This document shows positions 49,701 through 64,000 of a stretch of DNA of 64,000 nt, piece by piece. Numbering within the stretch: position 1 is the stretch's first letter; each line of letters opens with the position of its first letter. The DNA is taken from positions 62,001-126,000 of the forward strand of contig VXAA01001087.1 in assembly GCA_013399115.1 (NCBI GenBank). Reading direction: 5' to 3'. Origin of the DNA: Anseranas semipalmata (taxonomy: Eukaryota; Chordata; Aves; Anseriformes; Anseranatidae). The notes under the pieces are model-generated. The model worked only from the letters and a program-made list of their open reading frames with translations, searched no databases and was not told where the DNA came from. The position numbers and the translations under genes were made by a program.

Positions 49701-52700
49701 GCAACGTACATAACATAAGAAGGGCAAAGGGCATACATAAAGCTTTCTGCAGTGGAAATGCATCTTCCTGCAAAAAGCAGAGGAGAAGCATACTGTAACT
49801 GAATACAAGACTTTCAAAAGGCTACCAAGCCAGCAGCTGTGCAACAGCTCTGCAGCAGCTTGCTGCTCTTTGGAGTTGCGTGGGGTGGAACTGAAGAGAG
49901 ATGCTGAGAAAGCAAGTTGGGAACTCAAGTTCCTCTGGTGTGTCCCCTGGCATCTTTCCCAGGTGGTGACCGTGGCTGTTTACAGCTTCTTCCTGGCCTG
50001 TCTGATTGGGCGGCAGTTCCTGGATCCAGAAAAAGCATATCCTGGCCATGAACTAGATCTATTCGTGCCTGTCTTTACGTTTTTGCAGTTCTTCTTCTAT
50101 GCTGGCTGGTTAAAGGTAAGTCCATGAAAACATGCCTGGAGCTGGAATCTGACCCATGCATGGGTTTTTCCCAGTTTGTGCAACCAGGGACTGAGCTGTG
50201 TACTTTGGCCTATGGGCAACATGCCAGGTGCTGTCAGACAAATAAGGAACCAACAGGGACTAAGGGTATTGCCAAGAACTTCAGTTTCTGAGCTTCTCAT
50301 CCTGAAGATCAACTCCACCTTTCCTAAGTTTGGGGTAAAAGAGAAGCAGTGGGCTGCACTTTACCTGCAGAGTATTGCATGTGGTCTGCAGCGAGCAAGG
50401 GGCAGTTACTGTGTATACCAATGCCTCCTAGTAACTGGAAAGATTCCATTTTTAACCCACCCCTTTCTGGGAGAAACAGCATTGCTCCAAATTCAGGGCT
50501 CATCACCCATGAGTGTAGTTCTGGATTCTGCCCCATGGGTCTTCTCCCTGCAGGGAAAGGGGTGGGTCTGACCATTACCCTTGATGTGTGCTCTCCACAT
50601 GCAGGTGGCCGAGCAACTAATCAACCCTTTTGGGGAGGACGATGATGATTTTGAAACCAACTGGCTCATCGACAGGAACCTCCAGGTAAAGTGAAGGCAG
50701 GATCCTCCCGACCCGCAGGAGAACACTGAGGCAGGACTGCACCTGAGGGTTCAGCAAGCCCCATCAGCGTAGTCATGATGTTCTGCAACACTTCTGCCAC
50801 CAACCTCCCATGCCTGCAGTGGGGCAGAGAAGCAGTCCATTACGCTTGTGTTTGTCTGAGGTGTTGGTGGCTGCATATTAAGAAGGGGCCCAGGATCTCC
50901 AAAGAGAGATGGCTGGAAAAGCAGGAGGACAATGTAAGGCTTCCCAACAAATACAAGGGTGAAGGTGACCAGCTCAGTGTTCCTTCTCAGCAGCCAAGGA
51001 AATATCCCAGGCTCCAGGAAGAGTAGGACAAGACCTGTGCCAGGAAGATACACACACACCAAGCAACACCTGGCCCCCTTAGTCCATATTCTGGCATGCA
51101 CAATGGATCCAGAGTGTTTCAGACCTTCACTGCCTTTCAATGACACATCATTCCTGCCTCTTTCTAGTTTTTCCCATCCTGTGTCTGCACCTAAAACTGC
51201 CTCCTCTGGTATCTTCCATGCAGTAACTCTCCACCTTCAGTCCTTCCCAACATTAAGCTTGTCTGTTCTAGTGAGCTTATTGCTTTCAAGTCTCCTTCAG
51301 CATCACTTTCCTTCCAATTAATCAAGTTTCTCCATGTGAAAAAAAAAAACAAAACACACAGCAAACCTAGCCACTCGTCTCACTTCAAGGCTGCATTACT
51401 TCCTCCTGCCCTGCCTTCTTTTGTCCACTGATAATAGGCAAATGCAATGCTGCTCACCCTGACATTCCTGATGTCTCTGGCAGGTCTCCCTTATGGCAGT
51501 GGATGAGATGCATCAGGATTTGCCCATTCTGGAGAAGGACCTATACTGGAATGAGCCTGATCCCCAGCCACCCTACACTGCAGCCACTGCTGAGTACAAG
51601 CGCCCATCATTCCTTGGCTCAACTTTTGATATCAGGTGAGTACAACTACAGGGTGTCATAACAGAACACATTCACACCTTAGATCAGGTGTTGTGTAGGA
51701 TGTTATACTTAAGAACTAAGAAAGAGCAATAATATCTTCCTCTATAGTCAGTGAAATCTTGCTCTAATATAATTTTAGGCTCAGACAAAGATGACAGACA
51801 ATATATTCCTTGGCAAAGGATGCCTCTGGCCTCTTGCCCTCCTCCTCTGTTACAAGCATCCCTATTGTGGAGGGCCTGACACATAACTAATAGCAACATT
51901 CCCTGTGCTGCCAGCCTCCCCACCAGAAACCATTGTCTATTGTGGCTGTGTTACAGCCTATTTTGCCTTTCCCCAGCATGCAGAAAGAAGAGATGGAGTT
52001 CCAGCCCCTGGAGCAAATTAAAGAGAATGAGGAGGCAAACCATTCCACACCATTACTGGGACACCTGGGCCGTCTCCTTGGTGTCCAGTCACCAAGCTTC
52101 TCCAGGTCCTCTTCCCGGATGAACCTGCTGCGCAGGCGAGGGGAGCCCACCTCCCCCTTCTCCCACTATACATACCAAGACACAGGCAAGTCTGGAAGTC
52201 CTTGTGGCATCAATCAGCCAGGGGGAGACACCAACTCACAGGAGCAGTGGGACAGTGAAGATGGAAAATTAAGGGAGCTTGATGCCTTCATATCAACCCC
52301 ATTTTACGAGAGACCTGGTTTCTATAGTGCTCCACAGACACCGATCAGTTCTATCCCCATGATCTTCCCTTCTAGACGCCAAGGCCACAAGAAGCCCCCT
52401 GCACTCTCCAGCATAGCTGCATGCTCAAATTCTCTTAGAGACGTCATTGTCAACTCCTCACCTTCCAGGATGAGTGATACGTACAAAAGCCAGAGCTCCC
52501 TTGGCTCAGGTGCAAAGGAAACATTTATTTGGCCAACAGAAAGGAACAAAGGTCCTGACTCACTGGTTGTAATGGTAGAAGAAGAAAGAAGCAACTCTAA
52601 CAGTAAAAGCAGTGAAGCTGCCATCACAGGAAGTCCAAAAGCTCTGTCCACAACATCGGACAGCCCTAAATTCCCCCTCCTGGCAGAGTCCCCAAACCAT

Positions 52701-53180
52701 GAGAAGCAGAGCAGCTTCAAGAGTCTTAAGAGTTTAAAAGGCTCCCACCCACCCCGGCTAACTCTAGAGAGCACAGCAACAGCCATTCCCAGTTCTGAGG
52801 AATTGAGTGCCCTTCGCCCCCCGAGTAACAAGCCACCCAGCAGCAGTGCCTCCCTCTGCTTCTCATTCACTCCTGTAACATCTCCAGTGCTGAAGAGATC
52901 CCCCATAGGGAACACAGGCCCTGATGCTCACACAGGCCCCGACAGCCTAAGTACAGAAGACACAGGCAGTGCACCAGACCAGTATCCATCAGAGGTTTCC
53001 AGGACCACAAGAGATACAGAAAACAGAAGCACTAATATTCCCCCTACAAGAGAGACAAGAAGAGTGGAGAGTCCATCCCCAAATGACTCTGGCATCTCTC
53101 TAGGTGAGGGTGACTATGTGGGGCTGATGGAGGTGATCGTGGAAACTAGTGAAAGTACATGTGAAGATCAGATGGATTAG
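43591..53180 (+). CDS. BEST1: BEST1, bestrophin-1 calcium-activated chloride channel, whole coding region
   Basis: A pentameric anion channel of the plasma membrane, best known from retinal pigment epithelium. Nine coding exons (43591-43742, 44695-44789, 45197-45430, 46840-46994, 48061-48138, 49963-50115, 50605-50685, 51484-51635, 51977-53180) have GT-AG borders, and the first eight have the same lengths as in human BEST1. Joined they give 767 aa. Key residues are present: pore neck Ile76, Phe80 and Phe84 ([10 protein letters not shown]); aperture Val205 as in chicken; the calcium clasp EDDDD at 300-304; and the autoinhibitory PSFLGS at 357-362. The channel domain ends near residue 367. The remaining 400 residues are a Ser/Pro/Thr-rich cytoplasmic tail, longer than in the 585-residue human protein. 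No break is seen. Confidence 0.97.
44695..44789 (+). CDS. BEST1: BEST1 coding exon 2
   Basis: 95 bases. Encodes [20 protein letters not shown] and the start of the pore neck (IPVSFVLG). Donor GTAAGG, acceptor CCCTTATAG. Confidence 0.97.
45197..45430 (+). CDS. BEST1: BEST1 coding exon 3
   Basis: 234 bases. Encodes [20 protein letters not shown] and [14 protein letters not shown], completing the neck and the cytosolic helices. Donor GTCAGT, acceptor ACCTCTAG. Confidence 0.97.
46309..46618 (+). mobile_element. CR1 LINE 3' end in BEST1 intron
   Basis: Plus-orientation CR1 tail with the familiar wording GTTCAGGTTGGATATTAGG, then CACTGGAACAGGCTCCCCAG, ending GGGCTATTCTATGATTCTATGA, the intact terminal octamer repeat. 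5' truncated. Lies between BEST1 coding exons 3 and 4 in the gene's orientation. Confidence 0.93.
46840..46994 (+). CDS. BEST1: BEST1 coding exon 4
   Basis: 155 bases. Encodes [14 protein letters not shown] to [13 protein letters not shown] and includes aperture residue Val205. Donor GTGAGT, acceptor TTCTACCCAG. Confidence 0.97.
48061..48138 (+). CDS. BEST1: BEST1 coding exon 5
   Basis: 78 bases encoding [17 protein letters not shown] and ISIPLVYTQ. Donor GTGAGA, acceptor CCCCCGCTGCAG. Confidence 0.97.
49963..50115 (+). CDS. BEST1: BEST1 coding exon 6
   Basis: 153 bases. Encodes [20 protein letters not shown] and [17 protein letters not shown], two membrane helices. Donor GTAAGT, acceptor TCTTTCCCAG. 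Confidence 0.97.
50605..50685 (+). CDS. BEST1: BEST1 coding exon 7 with calcium clasp
   Basis: 81 bases. Encodes [20 protein letters not shown]; the EDDDD cluster forms the calcium clasp. Donor GTAAAG, acceptor CCACATGCAG. Confidence 0.97.
51484..51635 (+). CDS. BEST1: BEST1 coding exon 8
   Basis: 152 bases. Encodes [14 protein letters not shown], the [12 protein letters not shown] strap region and the autoinhibitory PSFLGS. Donor GTGAGT, acceptor CTCTGGCAG. Confidence 0.96.
51977..53180 (+). CDS. BEST1: BEST1 last coding exon, long cytoplasmic tail
   Basis: 1204 bases in one exon, stop TAG at 53178-53180, acceptor CCTTTCCCCAG. Begins [13 protein letters not shown], which aligns with the human tail, and contains the conserved [12 protein letters not shown]. 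Much of the rest is low-complexity, rich in Ser, Pro and Thr, and ends in an acidic stretch ([10 protein letters not shown]). The tail is not part of the pore. Confidence 0.94.
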
Positions 53181-53943
53181 TACAGCTAGAGGAGACCAAG
53201 AGACATACAGAGTTCTGTTAAGATACCTGCCATACAAGTGATATTGCAGTATCTTTGCACCTGAGCCACACTGGCACTCATCTTCCTAACAGAACACCAG
53301 TGCAGCCAAACCTCATGCTGCTGGAGCATTCACCAAGAACCCAGCCCAGACCAAAACCAGCACTAGTGACTCACCTCTACTGGCCTCAGGTACAGTAGCA
53401 GGCACACAATTTGTGTTGCGACAAGAAAAAAAATGAGGAAAGAAAGCTCTACACTTTAGCAAAACAAACAAGACTTTCAGTGTCAGGTATTACAGACGCC
53501 TAACAGCAGAACCATTGCTGAGCAAATGCCATCCTGAAGACCCTGGAATGCAGGTATAGGCCAAAGCAGAAGAGGAATATAGTCAAGGACACCTCCTCAT
53601 CACAGCAAGAATTAGAACCTGAAGTTTACATTATTTGCCAAAAGGCACATCACAAGTCGCATGCAGGACTTGAGCTACTGACAAGATACTCCAGGGAAAG
53701 AAAGGATCTGAGTCAGACTTTGTGATACAAACCTGCAGTGCTTCATGAAGTCTTATCTAGCTGGTATTCTTCAGTACAGGGAAAGCAATGGGATAAGGCT
53801 ACTTGAACAAGTGGCTGCAGTCAATGGTATTTACATTGCTTCCTTTTGAAGTTTCTATCACATCTGCCACATTTGAGAGCACTCAAAGAAGTCATCTCAA
53901 CTGTAGCAGACACCATAAAGCTAAGATTTTTAGTCTTCCCTAA

Positions 53944-53949
53944 AATAAA
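53944..53949 (+). terminator. BEST1: Candidate BEST1 polyadenylation signal
   Basis: First AATAAA downstream of the BEST1 stop codon, about 770 bases into the 3' UTR. Confidence 0.5.
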
Positions 53950-54699
53950 AGCAAGGGTGAAGTCCAGGACCACTTGTTTCCTCATTTTAGTTTCTGTGCA
54001 ATAAGCAATTTAGAGAAACCAGAAAGTTTTCCCTCTTTTCAGGAACAGAGGCAGATCCCCCCCATCACAGGGAACACAGGACAAATTCAGCCCACCTCAC
54101 ATTCCTTCCAATGCCCTCCCAACAGATTCCAATCCTCTCTGCATTCCAGATATAGCTCTTTGACCTTGGCAGATGTCACCACCACCATCTAACTCTCAAT
54201 ACATTGTCTTTTGAGATAGTTCCTGCAACGTTGCTGTTTCAACCTAGCTTAGAGTACACAGCTCTTACATTTTTATTCACAGTACATTTTCTTCACACAC
54301 AAGTGCAGTGTGCCTTTCATTAGGAAAGACACGATGCTTAATGAGGCACTAATCCCACCCTTCAGCAACCTCATCTGAATTCACAGGGATCAATTCAGAA
54401 AGCCCAGAGATACTGAAGCCTTCCTTTTCTTGCACATTCATTACAGCAAAAGCTTTGGTGGCAAAGGCATTTTAAAACACAGCTTTAGTCCCTGAGCAAT
54501 TCCTGCAGTGGATACTACTGGATGGAAAAAAAACTAATTTATAGAAGTGCTAAGCAAAAAAAAGTACAACCTGATCCCTCTGATCTATTTCTTCATCCAT
54601 GCTCAGCTTAAGATAACTCTCCCAGTGGAGGCTGTGGCGCACAATCCTGCATGTACAGGCCTTTCAAGAAAAACAAAAAGCTATTTTGAACCAAGTCAC
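53950..54699. other. Tail-to-tail intergenic between BEST1 and FTH1
   Basis: About 750 bases between the two polyadenylation signals with no recognised gene, RNA or repeat. Confidence 0.5.
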
Positions 54700-54705
54700 T
54701 TTATT
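54700..54705 (-). terminator. FTH1: FTH1 polyadenylation signal
   Basis: AATAAA on the minus strand about 155 bases after the FTH1 stop codon, a typical ferritin heavy chain 3' UTR length. Confidence 0.75.
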
Positions 54706-54858
54706 GGATGGAAGGTGATACACAGAACACAAGAGAAAAGAGGGCTGATATTTCATACAGAGTATGAGAACTGTTTAGATAGCTGAAGAAGCATGCACTG
54801 CTGGACAGTAAAGTAGGAGTCCCACTGAAACCCACAGGGTGGTTTTCTTGGCAAGACT

Positions 54859-58825
<3,967 letters not shown>

Positions 58826-59806
58826 NNNNNNNNNNNNNNNNNNNNNNNNNNNNNNNNNNNNNNNNNNNNNNNNNNNNNNNNNNNNNNNNNNNNNNNNNNN
58901 NNNNNNNNNNNNNNNNNNNNNNNNNNNNNNNNNNNNNNNNNNNNNNNNNNNNNNNNNNNNNNNNNNNNNNNNNNNNNNNNNNNNNNNNNNNNNNNNNNNN
59001 NNNNNNNNNNNNNNNNNNNNNNNNNNNNNNNNNNNNNNNNNNNNNNNNNNNNNNNNNNNNNNNNNNNNNNNNNNNNNNNNNNNNNNNNNNNNNNNNNNNN
59101 NNNNNNNNNNNNNNNNNNNNNNNNNNNNNNNNNNNNNNNNNNNNNNNNNNNNNNNNNNNNNNNNNNNNNNNNNNNNNNNNNNNNNNNNNNNNNNNNNNNN
59201 NNNNNNNNNNNNNNNNNNNNNNNNNNNNNNNNNNNNNNNNNNNNNNNNNNNNNNNNNNNNNNNNNNNNNNNNNNNNNNNNNNNNNNNNNNNNNNNNNNNN
59301 NNNNNNNNNNNNNNNNNNNNNNNNNNNNNNNNNNNNNNNNNNNNNNNNNNNNNNNNNNNNNNNNNNNNNNNNNNNNNNNNNNNNNNNNNNNNNNNNNNNN
59401 NNNNNNNNNNNNNNNNNNNNNNNNNNNNNNNNNNNNNNNNNNNNNNNNNNNNNNNNNNNNNNNNNNNNNNNNNNNNNNNNNNNNNNNNNNNNNNNNNNNN
59501 NNNNNNNNNNNNNNNNNNNNNNNNNNNNNNNNNNNNNNNNNNNNNNNNNNNNNNNNNNNNNNNNNNNNNNNNNNNNNNNNNNNNNNNNNNNNNNNNNNNN
59601 NNNNNNNNNNNNNNNNNNNNNNNNNNNNNNNNNNNNNNNNNNNNNNNNNNNNNNNNNNNNNNNNNNNNNNNNNNNNNNNNNNNNNNNNNNNNNNNNNNNN
59701 NNNNNNNNNNNNNNNNNNNNNNNNNNNNNNNNNNNNNNNNNNNNNNNNNNNNNNNNNNNNNNNNNNNNNNNNNNNNNNNNNNNNNNNNNNNNNNNNNNNN
59801 NNNNNN
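58826..59806. other. Assembly gap (981 N)
   Basis: Undetermined bases in the centre of the CpG island; hides FTH1 exon 1, its 5' UTR and its promoter. Confidence 0.99.
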
Positions 59807-60052
59807 CCTCCGCCCCCGCCCCTCCCCGCGGCCGTGAGCGGCGGGGGGGCGGGGAAGGGCGGCAGGGAAGGGCGGCAGGGCCGGGCCCGCACGGCAAAAC
59901 GCCCTGTAGCCCTGAGGGCGATGAAACACATTTGTTTGTCCCCAGAAAACGGTGTGTAGCCTTGTAACTTTAATAGGAGCCGCTTGAGCTGTTCAGTGCA
60001 ACGTTAGGAAGGAAGAACTGTGACACGGTGGGTGCTTTCCTTCCCCTTTCAG

Positions 60053-60263
60053 ATACTCTGAAAGCGGTCATTTCGTGCTGGAAAGGAACATGGAGCTCAG
60101 GCTTTCCGCACCAGTAAATGCTGATGACTCAGTGACGGATCCTAGTAAGTTTTCAGACTTCCTCCTTTCTGTGACCAGGCCCTACTTCGGATACGGCCTC
60201 AAAAATGCTGTGAAGAAATGCAAGAAACGATTAAATAAAGGTCAAAATCCTGAGTTAGGCTGA
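60053..60263 (+). CDS. Candidate terminal exon of a small unidentified gene
   Basis: A near-ideal acceptor (CTTTCCTTCCCCTTTCAG) opens a frame that stays open for 69 codons to TGA at 60261-60263. An internal ATG is at 60090. The peptide includes YSESGHFVLERNMELRLSA, DPSKFSDFLLSVTRPYFGYG and a basic end (KKCKKRLNKGQ). No membrane segment or known domain was recognised. AATAAA at 60666-60671 would end a 3' UTR of about 400 bases. The first exon would lie in the CpG island or gap, head-to-head with FTH1. A non-coding RNA with a chance frame is the main alternative. Confidence 0.4.
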
Positions 60264-60665
60264 TGAGGCAAACCAAGAAGAAAGAACAACGCAGCTGAGA
60301 AGTACCATCATTCTTCAGAGTTGCTCAAAGATACTAACGGGCACCTACACAATCAGTGCTGTTACCGACCTCGGGAAGGAAACTTGCAGCGTGTTAGCAC
60401 AACTGGCCAGTGATAACTAAAGGCACCATACACAAGAAAGATGGTTAGAAACCAAACGTTTCCTGCCCTCTGATGTTCAATTTACTTGATGGTGAGATTT
60501 AGGACAGAGGCCTATAGGCAATTCAAACATAATGCCAAATAATAAAGAGGTAATTGAGAAATCAAAGGTCAAACGGAACAAACTGAGCCTTCTGATATTG
60601 GGATGATTATTTCAGCTGCTTTTGTTAATACCACAGTCATTCAGTTTGTGCGGTCATTTATTTTC

Positions 60666-60671
60666 AATAAA
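60666..60671 (+). terminator. Candidate polyadenylation signal of the small plus-strand gene
   Basis: AATAAA preceded by a T-rich stretch and followed by T-rich sequence; another AATAAA lies at 60541-60546. Confidence 0.4.
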
Positions 60672-61928
60672 CACTGGATTCTTTTACTTTCTGAAGTTTC
60701 AAGCAGATTATAAGTGCAACCTTGAAGGCTAGAAATGTCCTTCTTAAACTGAGATCATCCCCTAACACCAGGCTCCCAAAATCTTGACTTTTACTAAGGA
60801 AAACAGAAAATGTTGAAATTAATCAGAAATATTACAAGTAATGGCAACATGAACTACTGAGCATGCAAACTCTGATTAACTTATTTTTTCCTCTAACCAG
60901 CCCTTTCTACAAAGTTTTATTTGGTCTTTGAACCTCCTTGGCAATGTCTGATTTCACATGGGTGACTGCATACGGGTCTGTTTGTATCAGCACAACAGCA
61001 CTTTTAGCAGCATTCTAAATGTTTTCCTTTGCCTTACAATTTTCTCTTGCTTCTGTCAGTTAACCATCAGAAGTAATTAAGATATGTAATTTAATGTGGA
61101 TCGTACTTACCACTTCTGCAGGCTGCCAGGTACATATCTCATGTTCTCCTCCCACACAAATGCTTATGTAAAAAAAAAGAAAAAAAAAAAAGTTGTAACT
61201 GCTGGGCGGACTTGCATTACTATTTTCGTGCTGTGGTATTTTCAACAGCTTGAAGTTACCTCAAAAAAACTTGCATTTGGCTGAAGAGGCTTGTCGAAAG
61301 TTAGTTGTTATCCTCCCAAAGCACAGACTCGTGTATAGCTTTACACTCAGGCAGGCCTCTATATTGGCAGAGTCCAGTTCAGTATTCCAGAAAGACTAAC
61401 CTTGAACCTACTACTAAATGATTTTTTTTTACCTCATGTTCTTTGCTGTTTGTGCTCTCTTTCCACCTAACCTTTTTGTCTGTGACTGACAAAGGCACAC
61501 TTGGAACTATGAGAAGTTGCCCGGTAGCTTATAGATTGCAAGCTATTGTTTTTTTTTTTTTCCAATCTCATCATGACCAAACCTGCATAAATCCTCATTA
61601 CACTGTTCCATGAAAGGCTGCACAACCGCACAGTTTGTGAGCAACTGAGCAAATAGTCTATTAATAATAGGAATATTTCCTCTGTAGTTTGGACAGTCTG
61701 TGCCACCGATGATTAAATGTCAGTAAGATTAGGAATGGGCTACATTCTGCTTTCTAGATCAATCACAAGTTGCACAAACATACACATTAACAGTGATGAC
61801 AGCAGATCTACTTGGCCAGAATAGGAAACATTGGGTTGTACAGCCATACATCATAGTATCTTGGTGACAAATACAAAGACTGTCTAGCACTCTGGTCTTA
61901 AGAGTATTAGCTATAACAAGCTTAACAA
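60672..61928. other. Intergenic
   Basis: No gene was recognised. A-rich runs at 61167-61190 and T-rich runs at 61421 and 61551. Repeated TAGCTATAACAAG units with a 22-base period at 61908-61942 abut the next candidate exon. Confidence 0.4.
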
Positions 61929-62163
61929 TTAGCTATAACAAGTCTTAGCTATAAAAAAGTTTTCTGTTGATGGTGCATTCCTGTATTCAGGAAGAAGAGC
62001 CTGGTCATCCAAACTATTTCTTTCAGTACACTTTTGCACAGAAACATCACAGTATAGCCCAGGGACTGATCCATCATCATAGCTGAGTGGGTATGCAGCC
62101 TTACTTTGCATCTGTGTCAGATCCTCGCTGCTTTGTTGGACTAAAGCAGAGGCATTCTTCATG
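61929..62163 (-). CDS. Candidate terminal exon of an unidentified minus-strand gene
   Basis: After an acceptor (TTTTGCCTGTGGGCAG, minus strand) a frame of 77 codons runs to TAA at 61929-61931. The peptide (for example SSEDLTQMQSKAAYPLSYDD, ERNSLDDQALLPEYRNAP, ENFFIAKTCYS) is polar with several tyrosines in acidic or proline contexts, like a cytoplasmic receptor tail. I do not recognise the protein. Upstream exons of the same gene were not found in the remaining 1.8 kb. Confidence 0.38.
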
Positions 62164-64000
62164 CTGCCCACAGGCAAAAGTCAATGTATTGTCTGCTTAT
62201 ACAAGCTTCAAATTGTTGAAGACAATCTCTGTTTTCCCTTGGACAAGATCCCATCTGAAACAATGGAGCTAGATTTCTCATTTGTTTACAGTTTAACTAT
62301 TATATGTGGAGCACAGATCTGAAAATCAGCCAACTCAAGGATGGTAACACTTAGTTTCCTCATATGACAACTCGAGAAGTCAATTTAAGTTTGCAAAAAT
62401 ATAAGCTTTTTTGCTCATAAAAACAAATAAATAAAATGAGCTTATTTGATGAATGTTTCCATAGATATACAGAAGACGATTAAGTCAGAAATCTTGTTGA
62501 CAAAGGTCAAGATATACCTAGATGCAGAAAAAAACATCAAGACTCTGTTTTTACACACCTCAAGGTATCTCAGCGAAGTAAGTGGCACACATCGCATGTG
62601 TGATGCGCATACGCAGTCTGTCTCAGGAAGGAGAAGTCCTACCCCAGACCAAGGGTAAACAGCTGTTAGACTGGGAGGCATAAGAAGGGTTTTTAAAAGG
62701 GCGTGACATGTAGTTACAGCAAATTTGCACAAACAGGGCCATGCATAGCACTATTGGAAGTTGGCAAATACTTTGCATAGGGTAAGGCCTAGGATATGCT
62801 GTTAAAAAAGGGAAAGTTTCGATGTCCGTTACACTCACTTTAAAATCATTCATACTGACTCAACCTGTGCCATCCTTGTGTATGACCTTTCCAAATTATG
62901 GCAGTGATCTTATTGTGGGCTGAAAACATGACTTTTTTAAAAAAAGAGACTGGACAATACTTGCAAAAAGTAAATTCTAAGCTTGTAAAAATGGAAGTCA
63001 GATTTCTTGCTGATACACTGCCTCAGCAAAATCTTAGCACGTGATTTAGGCATACAGCTAGATCTTCAACAAGAGGGCTTCCTCTTGTGAGGAGAGTTCA
63101 CTCCAGTTGGACAAGGCAGACTGTTCAGGAATGCACGTTTCATTTATCATCTATGGAAATGGTTCACATCTCACTTTAAAATGTTTGTGTTTTTGCCATG
63201 CTAGTTTAATGGCTAGAATAATAACAGATCTGAGTTAAAATGCAACACCTATTCTAAATCCAGTGAGCAAGAGATAGCTGAATATACATCAAATATGACA
63301 CTAACAAAAATATAGTAACCTTTTTTCAAAGCTCAAAGTCCTGTAAATAAAAAAACATGTGGCCAGTCAAATATTTGTTATGGAGAACTTCATTCCACCC
63401 GCAAACTTCAGTGTAATTCAGCGCACAAGCTTTCGGTAAACACAAAATCAACCCCAAACTTGGCTCCAAGTTTGGTCACATGTCTGGAAATTTGACACTG
63501 ATCTCAACTGAGTGTTTTGAAAGCTGTTTACTAAAAACATCTGGGCTCCACTTGTTCTGTAAGATACCCTATAAATGGAATTCTGATTGATTGCAAACTA
63601 CTCCTGTAGCTCCTTGGGTAAAACACTGCTTCAATTCTTCAGTCATTTCTTTTAGGTGCTCAGTTTTCTGGGGAAATCCACATTTTAGGCAACAGGTTTC
63701 ACTGAGTACTTACAGCTCAGAATGCAAACGGCTGGTTACACAGACCTGCTAATTCCTGGAAACACAGTCCTATGGCAGAAACGCGAAAGATATTCGAAGT
63801 TATTCTGGGAAATTTGCTTAGGAGACAGTAAGCTGTTCTACTATAGAAAAAAAAGTCCCAAAGACAAAATAATCTGTAACAGTCTGTACTAGAGGATTTT
63901 GTATGCAAGTAATATAAAACCCATTTTGGACAGACAAACATTTTCTAAGTAGTTACAGTTTTTTACTCTCTCTGGAACATTTTAGCACATAAACAGTATA
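62164..64000. other. Right edge, no gene recognised
   Basis: AT-rich sequence with only short open frames; no repeat family was recognised. It could be an intron of the gene that owns the candidate exon at 61929-62163. Confidence 0.4.

Noticed and set aside
51933..51976. In-frame extension upstream of the last BEST1 exon
   Set aside because: It is intron sequence ending in a pyrimidine tract and AG; the coding exon starts at 51977, as its phase requires.

Overview
The window is a stretch of bird nuclear genome. The evidence for this is CR1 LINE fragments with the typical 3' repeat of ATTCTATG-like units, several solo-LTR families common in bird genomes, and the vertebrate gene order RAB3IL1 - BEST1 - FTH1. 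The encoded bestrophin also carries the residues described for chicken BEST1. No bacterial-type features (operons, CRISPR arrays, insertion sequences) are present.

Layout. 1-12.4 kb holds no recognised gene; it contains an LTR-like segment (about 2.8-3.3 kb), an inverted pair of solo LTRs of one family (6.1-7.2 and 8.8-9.6 kb) and a minus-strand CR1 tail between them. 12.4-23.4 kb is RAB3IL1 on the minus strand, with nine coding exons plus a probable start exon (371 aa if joined as proposed). A CpG island at 27.9-28.7 kb, interrupted by a 328-base gap, is its likely promoter. 28.7-43 kb is an intergenic interval with CR1 and ERV-like material. It also contains several minus-strand exon-like segments with matching splice phases that I cannot assign to a known gene. 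43.6-53.2 kb is BEST1 on the plus strand, with all nine coding exons intact (767 aa) and a long last exon. 54.7-57.2 kb is FTH1 on the minus strand, exons 2-4. Its first exon, 5' UTR and promoter fall in a 981-base gap at 58.8-59.8 kb inside a CpG island. Past that island, a plus-strand terminal exon (60.05-60.7 kb) and a minus-strand terminal exon-like segment (61.93-62.16 kb) look coding but are unidentified.

How the genes relate. They are neighbours with separate jobs. RAB3IL1 activates Rab GTPases of the secretory pathway, BEST1 is a calcium-activated chloride channel, and FTH1 is the iron-oxidising ferritin subunit. Their order and orientation match the human 11q12 segment. The most interesting leads are the unassigned minus-strand exons between RAB3IL1 and BEST1, the small gene apparently head-to-head with FTH1, and a 279-base tandem copy in FTH1 intron 2 that meets at a single N and is probably an assembly artefact.
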